A model generated the notes under the pieces. It worked only from the letters and a program-made list of their open reading frames with translations. It was not told the DNA's origin and did no database searches. Position numbers and translations under genes: made by a program. This document shows, in pieces, positions 6,394 through 11,743 of a stretch of DNA of 11,743 nucleotides (position 1 is the first letter of the stretch; each line of letters starts with the position of its first letter). Origin of the DNA: JAUXFS01 sp050329575 (lineage in GTDB: Bacteria; Pseudomonadota; Alphaproteobacteria; Rhodospirillales; Defluviicoccaceae); contig JBHJOP010000099.1 in assembly GCA_050329575.1 (NCBI GenBank), forward strand, positions 1 through 11,743, given 5' to 3'.

Positions 6394-6408
6394 CGCGTCG
6401 GTGCGCGG

Positions 6409-7776
6409 CTAAGCCGGTTCGCCGATCAACGCCCGCAGCCTGGCGAGGCACGCGTCGCGGTCGGCGCGGTAGTCGCCGTCCTCCCACCACGCCTCGACCG
6501 CGCTCAGCAGACGGCCGACGTCGCGGCCGTGGGGAACCCCGGCCGCCAGGACGTCGCGGCCGTGCAACGGAAACGCCGGCGGCTGCCAGGCATCGGCGGT
6601 GCGGATCAACTCGATCCAGCGTTCGGTGCGCGACCGGGACCGCTTGGCCGTCGTGGCGAGCTCGCCGGCCCAGTTGAGCAGCGCAAGGTCGCGCACCGCC
6701 ATGGCCCCCAGCCGCCGCAGCGCCCTGCGGACCGCCTGCGGCGCGACGTCGGGATCGATCGGGAACGGCGCCGCCGCCAGGGTGATCAGGCGGCTCTTCT
6801 GGCGGTTCGACATCCTCAGGCGCTCGGCGACGGCCGTAGCGCCGGCGACGTCGGTCACCAGCAGCGCGGCGAGCCGGCGAACCGGGTGCGGGGTCACCGT
6901 CTCGATGCGGATCGCGCGGGTGTCGAGCCAGCTCATCAACCGCAGCCGGCCGACGTTTCCCGCTTCGGGCAGCACGTGGGCGAGGATCCCGTGGTCGGCC
7001 ATCAACTGGAGCACGTCCGCCGGGTCCGGCGCCATCAGGGTGCGAAAGATCTCGACCCGAACCCGCTCGCCGGACAACAGGCGGATGCCGGCGGCCTTCG
7101 CGCGGCAGGCGGCGAGGGCGTCGGGATCGGGCGGCGGCCGGCCGAACAGGGCATAGAAGCGGAAGAACCGCAAAAGCCTGAGCAGATCCTCGTCGATGCG
7201 GGCGCGGGCGTCGCCGACGAAGCGGACGATGCCGTGGCCGAGGTCCTCGAGGCCGTCGAAGTAGTCGTAGACGGCGCCGTCCGGGGTGCAAGACATGGCG
7301 TTGATAGTGAAGTCGCGCCGGGCGGCGTCGGCGACCCAGTCGTCGGTGAAGGCGACCTTCGCCCGCCGGCCGTCGGTCTCGACGTCGACGCGCAGGGTGG
7401 TGATCTCGAACGGCATCTGGTCGACCACGGCGGTGACGGTGCCGTGGTCGATGCCGGTGGGGACGACCCGGATGCCCGCGTTGGCGAGCACCGCCATCAC
7501 CCGTTGCGGGGGCTCCGGCACCGCGATGTCGATGTCGCGCACCGGGCGCTTGAGCACCGCGTCGCGCACGCAGCCGCCGATGAAGCGCACCTCGATGCCG
7601 GCGACGGACAGCGCATCGAGAACGGCGCGGGTCTGCGGCGCCGTCATCCACGGCTGCGGGTGGATCTGACCGAGCGGCTGGCCATCCGCGGGATCGACGC
7701 GACGAAGACGGTCGGCAAGCCCCGGCGGGCGATCATCGTCCCGGTCCGCCGGTGGACGGCCGATCATGGCGCCCAT
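6409..7776 (-). CDS. cca: CCA tRNA nucleotidyltransferase / poly(A) polymerase family
   Basis: A class II nucleotidyltransferase of about 455 residues that adds or repairs the CCA end of tRNAs; the same fold also covers bacterial poly(A) polymerases. With the start at 7776 the sequence shows FIGGCVRD (65-72), the metal-binding DID at 81-83, RRDFTINAM (153-161), a YDYFDGLEDL segment and the template motif EDLLRLLRFFRF (196-207). These are followed by a helical tRNA-binding C-terminal region. The distribution of motifs and the single-enzyme context favour CCA addition over polyadenylation. The start is uncertain: ATGs at 7776 and 7767 are both possible, and one at 7863 would overlap the upstream gene by 68 bp. 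The first ~40 residues are polar and outside the domain. It follows the DUF6111 gene by 19 bp in the same operon. Confidence 0.9.
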   Translation of the reverse strand: MGAMIGRPPADRDDDRPPGLADRLRRVDPADGQPLGQIHPQPWMTAPQTRAVLDALSVAGIEVRFIGGCVRDAVLKRPVRDIDIAVPEPPQRVMAVLANAGIRVVPTGIDHGTVTAVVDQMPFEITTLRVDVETDGRRAKVAFTDDWVADAARRDFTINAMSCTPDGAVYDYFDGLEDLGHGIVRFVGDARARIDEDLLRLLRFFRFYALFGRPPPDPDALAACRAKAAGIRLLSGERVRVEIFRTLMAPDPADVLQLMADHGILAHVLPEAGNVGRLRLMSWLDTRAIRIETVTPHPVRRLAALLVTDVAGATAVAERLRMSNRQKSRLITLAAAPFPIDPDVAPQAVRRALRRLGAMAVRDLALLNWAGELATTAKRSRSRTERWIELIRTADAWQPPAFPLHGRDVLAAGVPHGRDVGRLLSAVEAWWEDGDYRADRDACLARLRALIGEPA

Positions 7777-7795
7777 CCGCCGCACGGACGCGCCG

Positions 7796-8065
7796 TCACT
7801 CGATCCGTCCGGGAATGATCCGCCCGTCCTCGAGACGGGGCGCAACGTAGCGGCCGGTGGCATCGCCGCCGGAGGTCAGCGCGGTCCAGGTCAAGCCCGC
7901 GGCGACCAGCACCACGCCGCCCGCGATCAGCCACGGCCACGGCCCTTCCTGGATGCGGCCGGCGAACCCCTTCTCGTGCCGCTGGCGGCTCAACCAGGCC
8001 CAGAGCAGGAAGGCGATCGCCGGCAGGAACAGCGGCAGCAGATACTGGAAGATGAGACGGGTCAT
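7796..8065 (-). CDS. DUF6111-family small membrane protein
   Basis: An 89-residue protein with two predicted membrane helices (about 4-25 and 44-63), joined by a basic loop and GPWPWL. A hydrophilic tail reads YVAPRLEDGRIIPGRIE. This layout fits the alphaproteobacterial DUF6111 family, which has no known function. The ATG at 8065 overlaps the stop of the Nudix gene (ATGA), which decides it over an in-frame ATG three codons earlier. The conserved position between Nudix and CCA enzymes suggests cotranscription, but does not reveal a role. Confidence 0.8.
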   Translation of the reverse strand: MTRLIFQYLLPLFLPAIAFLLWAWLSRQRHEKGFAGRIQEGPWPWLIAGGVVLVAAGLTWTALTSGGDATGRYVAPRLEDGRIIPGRIE

Positions 8066-8700
8066 CGGCCACACAGGATCTCGTAGAGATTGACCAGCAT
8101 CCCGGCGGTGGCGCCCCAGATGAAATGGTGGCGGTAGGGCATGGCGTAGAAATGCCGCGTCACACCGTCGAACTCGGCGCTGCAGCGCTGGTGATTGGCG
8201 GGATCGAGCAGGAACGCCAGCGGCACCTCGAACACCTCGGCGACCTCGTGGGGATCGGGCCTGATGGCGAGCGGCGGCGTCACCACCGCCACCACCGGCG
8301 TGACGACGAACCCGGTCCGGGTGACGTAGGTGTCGAGATGGCCGATGACCTCGGCGTGACGGCGGTCGAGGCCGATCTCCTCCTCGGTCTCGCGCAGGGC
8401 GGTCTCGCGCGGACCCTCGTCCTCGGGCTCGATGTGCCCGCCGGGAAAGCTGACCTGGCCGGCATGGTGGGCGAGGTGGGCGGTGCGTCGGGTGAACAGC
8501 ACCGTCAGCCCGTCCGGGTTGTCGACCAGCGGCACCAGCACGGCGGCCGGCTTCAGCGGCATGATCGGTTGCAGGTCGGCATTGAGGCTGTGGTCGCCCC
8601 GTTCGCGCTTCGGGTCCTGCGGTTTCGGCGGACGGGCCGGCGGACGGCGCCGTCCCTCGAAGCGGCTCTCCACCCAGCGGCGGGTCGGTGTCCGGTTCAC
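8062..8700 (-). CDS. Nudix hydrolase, CoA-pyrophosphatase (NudL/UPF0035) type
   Basis: A 212-residue Nudix protein. The segment LFTRRTAHLAHHAGQVSFPG (68-87) matches the N-terminal signature of CoA pyrophosphatases. The Nudix box follows as G-x5-D-x8-RETEEEIGL (88-111), with the REx2EE metal-binding glutamates intact. Such enzymes hydrolyse the pyrophosphate of coenzyme A or acyl-CoA to phosphopantetheine and 3',5'-ADP. The GTG start at 8700 overlaps the DUF1285 stop (GTGA) and gives a 40-residue N-terminal extension rich in Arg and Pro that is not part of the fold. A later start would still leave the domain whole, so the extension is only moderately certain. Second gene of the DUF1285-Nudix-DUF6111-CCA operon. 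Confidence 0.9.
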   Translation of the reverse strand: MNRTPTRRWVESRFEGRRRPPARPPKPQDPKRERGDHSLNADLQPIMPLKPAAVLVPLVDNPDGLTVLFTRRTAHLAHHAGQVSFPGGHIEPEDEGPRETALRETEEEIGLDRRHAEVIGHLDTYVTRTGFVVTPVVAVVTPPLAIRPDPHEVAEVFEVPLAFLLDPANHQRCSAEFDGVTRHFYAMPYRHHFIWGATAGMLVNLYEILCGR

Positions 8701-9299
8701 GATCGGGCCTCCAGCGTGCCGAGCGGAAAGAACGTCCCCTTGCTCCAGACGCCGAAAAAAAGCTCTCCGGCGATCTCCTCTTCCACCCCCCGGGCCACCA
8801 AATCGTAGTAGACTGCGCGGGCGATCCGCGCCTCCATGCCGCCGTCGAGGCGGACGTACGGCGACGGCTCGTCGGTGTCGGGATCGGTGAGGACGTGGAG
8901 CGAGTGCGCGTCGTCGACGGTAACCAGTTGGTCGACGTTGGTGCGCAGGGTCAGCACCTGGTCGCGACCGCTGCCCGCCTCGAACAGCTCGACCGCCAGG
9001 AACGGCGCATCGTCGACGCGAACCGGCCCCACCTCGGTGGGGGTCACCAGCCAATAGCGGCCGTCGTCGTCACGCGTCAACACGGACGCGAACAGGCAGA
9101 CGAGCTCTTTGCGCAGGATGGGCGAGCCGTGGTAGTACCAGACGCCGTCGCGATCGATGCGCAGGTCTAGATCGGCGCACACCACCCGCCCCGCGGCCGC
9201 AGCCGGCGGCGGCGCGCCGGGCGCCGCGATCGGCGGAATGCCGCGGGCGGCATCGGCGGGGGGAGGCGCCAGGGCGGGGTCGGGACGGCGGCTTTTCAT
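8697..9299 (-). CDS. DUF1285-family protein
   Basis: A 200-residue protein with DUF1285 features: IDRDGVWYYHGSPILRKELV (48-67), LFASVLTRD (69-77), YWLVTPTE (82-89), a LTLRTNVDQLV strand pair and the C-terminal block RLDGGMEARIARAVYYDLV. The family is common in proteobacteria; structures exist but no biochemical role is established as far as I know. Residues 6-36 form a Pro/Ala-rich, probably disordered, leader that varies between species. The ATG at 9299 has GGAGAG directly upstream and lies 36 bp from the divergent MoxR start; the earlier in-frame ATG (9356) would run into the MoxR gene. Its stop overlaps the Nudix GTG start. It is the first gene of this operon. Confidence 0.88.
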   Translation of the reverse strand: MKSRRPDPALAPPPADAARGIPPIAAPGAPPPAAAAGRVVCADLDLRIDRDGVWYYHGSPILRKELVCLFASVLTRDDDGRYWLVTPTEVGPVRVDDAPFLAVELFEAGSGRDQVLTLRTNVDQLVTVDDAHSLHVLTDPDTDEPSPYVRLDGGMEARIARAVYYDLVARGVEEEIAGELFFGVWSKGTFFPLGTLEARS

Positions 9300-9323
9300 C
9301 TCTCCGTTCGGACAGGTCGGGCC

Positions 9324-9329
9324 AGGAGG
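9324..9329 (+). promoter_or_regulatory. Strong ribosome binding site fixing the MoxR GTG start
   Basis: A perfect AGGAGG lies 6 bases before GTG at 9336, the best Shine-Dalgarno match in the window. It decides this GTG as the start although no ATG is present. Confidence 0.8.
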
Positions 9330-9335
9330 CTTGGG

Positions 9336-10349
9336 GTGACGACACCAGCACCGCACACGCTCGATGCCGATGATACTGCGCTCATCGACTCCCTAGATCA
9401 ACTCGGCGCGCGGATCGGTCAAGCGCGCGACGCGATCGCCGAGGTGATTTTCGGCCAGACCCGGGTGGTCGACGAAACCCTGATGACGCTGCTCGCGGGC
9501 GGCCACCTGTTGCTGATCGGCGTCCCCGGCCTCGGCAAGACCAAGCTGGTCGAGACCCTGGGCACGGTGTTCGGGCTGGAGGCGCGGCGGGTCCAGTTCA
9601 CTCCCGACCTGATGCCGGCCGACATCCTCGGCTCCGAGGTGCTGGAGGAATCGGAGACCGGCCGGCGGTCGTTCCGGTTCATCGCCGGCCCGGTCTTCTG
9701 TCAGCTGCTGATGGCCGACGAGATCAACCGCGCCAGCCCGCGCACCCAGTCGGCGCTGCTGCAGGCGATGCAGGAGCACCGGGTCTCGGTGGCCGGCCAC
9801 TACCACGGCCTGCCGACGCCGTTCCATGTGCTGGCCACCCAGAACCCGCTGGAGCAGGAAGGCACCTACCCGCTGCCGGAGGCGCAGCTCGACCGCTTCT
9901 TCATGCAGGTCGACGTCGACTATCCCGACGTCGACGCGGAGCGGCAGGTGATGGTGGCGACCACCGGTCCCCGCGACGCCCATCCGCGCCGGGTCATGGA
10001 CGCCGACACGCTGTTGCAGGCACAGCGCGTCGTTCGCCAGCTCCCGGTCGGCGAGAGCGTCGTCGAGGCGATTCTGCGGCTGGTGCGGGCCGGCCGTCCC
10101 GAATCCAGCCCCATCGCGGTGGTGAGGGATCGCGTCTCGTGGGGGCCCGGACCGCGCGCCTCCCAGGCGCTGATGCGGGCGGTGCGGGCGCGGGCCGTCA
10201 TCCAGGGGCGGCTGGCGCCGTCGGTCGACGACGTGCTGGCCCTCGCCCATCCGGTGCTCCGCCATCGCATGGCGCTGAACTTCGCCGCGCGCGCCGAGGG
10301 CGTGCGCGTCGGCGACGTCATCGACCTGCTGTGCGAACAGATCGCCTGA
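9336..10349 (+). CDS. MoxR-family AAA+ ATPase
   Basis: A 337-residue MoxR-type AAA+ ATPase. Walker A is GVPGLGKT (62-69) and Walker B is LLMADE (124-129). Asn170 in ATQNPLEQEGTYPLPEAQLD fits sensor 1, and Arg187 in LDRF is the probable arginine finger. The C-terminal lid domain (about 210-337) is complete. MoxR proteins are thought to be chaperones that remodel partner proteins or load metals, often through the vWA or DUF58 protein encoded next door. Here DUF58 follows directly and overlaps the 3' end, and a BatA/DUF4159 gene comes next, the standard alphaproteobacterial trio. The client in this organism is not known. Confidence 0.95.
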   Translation: MTTPAPHTLDADDTALIDSLDQLGARIGQARDAIAEVIFGQTRVVDETLMTLLAGGHLLLIGVPGLGKTKLVETLGTVFGLEARRVQFTPDLMPADILGSEVLEESETGRRSFRFIAGPVFCQLLMADEINRASPRTQSALLQAMQEHRVSVAGHYHGLPTPFHVLATQNPLEQEGTYPLPEAQLDRFFMQVDVDYPDVDAERQVMVATTGPRDAHPRRVMDADTLLQAQRVVRQLPVGESVVEAILRLVRAGRPESSPIAVVRDRVSWGPGPRASQALMRAVRARAVIQGRLAPSVDDVLALAHPVLRHRMALNFAARAEGVRVGDVIDLLCEQIA

Positions 10350-11248
10350 GCGCGGGCGTCCGCACGCCGGCCGGCGAATCGCCGCCGCTCCTGCGCGCCG
10401 AGGCGCTGGCGTCCACGCTGCCGCCGCTGCTGGTGGCCGCCGAACGCGTGGCGGCGACCGTCGCGCAAGGCGTGCACGGCCGCCGCCGGGTCGGTCAGGG
10501 CGAGACGTTCTGGCAGTTCCGGCCCTACCAGCCCGGCGATCCGACCCGCCGCATCGATTGGCGCCAGTCGGCGAAGTCGCAGCGGATCTACACCCGGCAG
10601 ACGGAATGGGAGGCCGCGCAGAGCGTGTGGCTGTGGCGGGACGGGTCGGCCTCGATGCGCTACCGGTCGGCGGACCGCTGGCCGACCAAGGCGGAGCGGG
10701 CGGAGCTGCTGGCGCTGGCGATCGCATCGCTGCTGACGCGCGGCGGCGAGCGGTTCGCGCTGCTCGGCGACCGCCGCCCGCCGTCGACGGGGCGGGCGGC
10801 GCTGCGACGACTCGCCGTCGACATCGAGGTCGGCCGTTCCGCCGCCGCGTCCAGCCTGCCGGCGGTCGAGCCGCTGCCACGCCATGCCCGGATGGTGATG
10901 GTCGGCGACTTCCTGTCGCCGCTGTCCGAGATCGACGGCGCGGTCGGAGCCTTCGCCGAGCAGGGCCTCCGCGGCCATCTGGTCCACATTCTCGATCCCG
11001 CCGAGGAGACGCTGCCGTTCTCCGGGCGGGTGCTGTTCGAGGGACTGGAGCGGGAGCGGAGCGTGCCGTTCGGACGGGTCGAGACGATTCGCGACGGCTA
11101 CCGCACGGCGATCGCCGCCCACGTCGACGGCCTGCGGGCGCTGGCGCGCCGCGTCGGTTGGATGGTCCTGACGCACCGCACCGATCAACCGCCGGAAACG
11201 ACGCTGATGGCCCTGTTCCTGGCCTTGTCGCAGGCCACCGGGCGGTGA
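10331..11248 (+). CDS. DUF58-family protein, vWA-like, MoxR partner
   Basis: A protein of about 305 residues. The DUF58 signature FRPYQPGDPTRRIDWR is at 63-78, followed by an IYTRQTEWE strand. A vWA-like DGSAS sequence (104-108) matches the DxSxS metal-site pattern, which suggests a degenerate or functional MIDAS. The C-terminal half alternates helices and strands (MVMVGDFLSPL, GHLVHILDP, WMVLTHRTD), as expected for a Rossmann-like vWA fold. There is no membrane helix. The start is inferred: no ATG exists near the expected N-terminus. GTG at 10331 overlaps the MoxR gene by 19 bases, and CTG at 10346 would give a 4-base CTGA overlap. Neither has a convincing ribosome site, so coupling to MoxR translation is likely. 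Confidence 0.88.
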   Translation: MRTDRLSAGVRTPAGESPPLLRAEALASTLPPLLVAAERVAATVAQGVHGRRRVGQGETFWQFRPYQPGDPTRRIDWRQSAKSQRIYTRQTEWEAAQSVWLWRDGSASMRYRSADRWPTKAERAELLALAIASLLTRGGERFALLGDRRPPSTGRAALRRLAVDIEVGRSAAASSLPAVEPLPRHARMVMVGDFLSPLSEIDGAVGAFAEQGLRGHLVHILDPAEETLPFSGRVLFEGLERERSVPFGRVETIRDGYRTAIAAHVDGLRALARRVGWMVLTHRTDQPPETTLMALFLALSQATGR

Positions 11249-11252
11249 CCGG

Positions 11253-11743
11253 ATGCTGACTCTCGGCCCGCTGGTGTTTGCCGCGCCGTTCGCGCTCGCG
11301 GCGTTGCTGCTGCTGCCGGGACTCTGGTGGCTGTTGCGGCTGACGCCGCCGGCGCCGCGGCGGATCCCCTTTCCGCCGGTCCGTCTGCTCGCCGGCCTGT
11401 CCTCGACCGAGGAGAGCGCGGCGAGGACGCCACCCTGGCTGCTGCTCCTGCGCCTGGTGCTGGCGGTGGCGGTGATCCTCGGCGTCGCCCGTCCGCTGCT
11501 CAACGCCGGCGAGGAGCCGGCCGGATCGGGCCCGCTGGTGGTCATCGTCGACGATGGCTGGGCGGCCGGCCGCGACTGGCCGGCGCGGCAGGCGATGATC
11601 GGCACGCTGGTCGACGCGGCCGAACGGCAGCGGCGGGGCGTCGTGCTGGCGACCACCGCCGCGCCGGCGCAGGACACGCCGCGGCAGCCCGTGCGTCCGG
11701 TCGCCGCCGGCGAGGCACGACGGCAGGCCGACGGCCTGCAGCC
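11253..11743 (+). CDS. BatA / DUF4159-type membrane protein, 3'-truncated
   Basis: The reading frame is open from the ATG at 11253 to the window end, giving 163 codons. An N-terminal BatA-like region has two hydrophobic helices (about 7-28 and 62-80). Between them lies the family-like stretch RRIPFPPVRLLAGL, followed by a short EE-containing segment and RTPPWLLLLRL. After about residue 94 a LVVIVDDGWAAG strand begins a vWA-like domain. This matches the long alphaproteobacterial proteins that join BatA, vWA-like and DUF4159 domains, usually around 900 residues; the DUF4159 part would lie beyond the window. The gene starts 4 bp after the DUF58 stop, so it belongs to the MoxR operon. The partner role is inferred from this context. 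Confidence 0.85.
   Translation, partial: MLTLGPLVFAAPFALAALLLLPGLWWLLRLTPPAPRRIPFPPVRLLAGLSSTEESAARTPPWLLLLRLVLAVAVILGVARPLLNAGEEPAGSGPLVVIVDDGWAAGRDWPARQAMIGTLVDAAERQRRGVVLATTAAPAQDTPRQPVRPVAAGEARRQADGLQ

Noticed and set aside
6226..7818. 530-codon plus-strand frame opposite the CCA enzyme and the small exported gene
   Set aside because: Low-complexity composition, no recognisable motif, and fully covered by well-supported genes on the minus strand.
9393..11677. Long minus-strand frames opposite the MoxR and DUF58 genes
   Set aside because: Composition typical of antisense shadows and no ribosome site; the plus-strand proteins carry Walker and DUF58 motifs.
1..11743. Search for CRISPR arrays, tRNA/rRNA genes, insertion sequences, phage genes or defence systems
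   Set aside because: No regularly spaced repeats, transposase motifs, tRNA-like arms or toxin/nuclease gene pairs were seen; gene order is that of core chromosome.

Overview
The window is very GC-rich, densely packed bacterial chromosome. Gene content points to an alphaproteobacterium, probably of the Rhodospirillales type. The evidence is a Rieske / cytochrome b / cytochrome c1 (petABC) operon divergent from trmL-hemF, and the alphaproteobacterial set DUF1285 / CoA-pyrophosphatase-like Nudix / DUF6111 / CCA-adding enzyme divergent from MoxR / DUF58 / BatA-DUF4159. This is taxonomic inference from gene families; there is no rRNA or marker search behind it. No mobile element, CRISPR array, tRNA or rRNA gene is visible.

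Layout, left to right. (1) 1-1261 (+): the 3' part of a fused class II aldolase / short-chain dehydrogenase. (2) 1365-1760 (+): a small exported mono-haem cytochrome c with its own candidate promoter, ending at a perfect 12-bp hairpin that it shares with the convergent pet operon. (3) 4444-1843 (-): petA-petB-petC, all three catalytic subunits of the cytochrome bc1 complex with every cofactor ligand intact. (4) 4445-4729: a 285-bp divergent intergenic region with an AT-rich promoter-like patch. It is flanked by a perfect 15-bp inverted repeat, so petA and trmL carry the same 15-mer in the same orientation in their leaders. (5) 4730-6033 (+): trmL (tRNA wobble 2'-O-methylation) translationally coupled to hemF (aerobic haem synthesis). 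(6) 6314-6066 (-): an 82-residue exported protein of unknown function behind a near-consensus heat-shock (sigma-32/RpoH) promoter. (7) 9299-6409 (-): DUF1285, Nudix hydrolase, DUF6111 and CCA tRNA nucleotidyltransferase, with 4-bp overlaps between the first three. (8) 9336-11743 (+): MoxR AAA+ ATPase, DUF58 protein and the N-terminus of a BatA/DUF4159 protein, which runs off the end.

The genes between 1365 and 6033 share a respiratory and haem theme: a soluble cytochrome, the bc1 complex and an oxygen-dependent haem enzyme. The right-hand blocks combine RNA processing and nucleotide housekeeping with a MoxR/vWA-type module that is often thought to act as a chaperone or in the cell envelope. 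Most of the window is ordinary core genome. The items most worth checking are the heat-shock-like promoter in front of the small exported protein and the 15-bp repeat shared by the petA and trmL-hemF leaders. No convincing new multi-gene system is visible.
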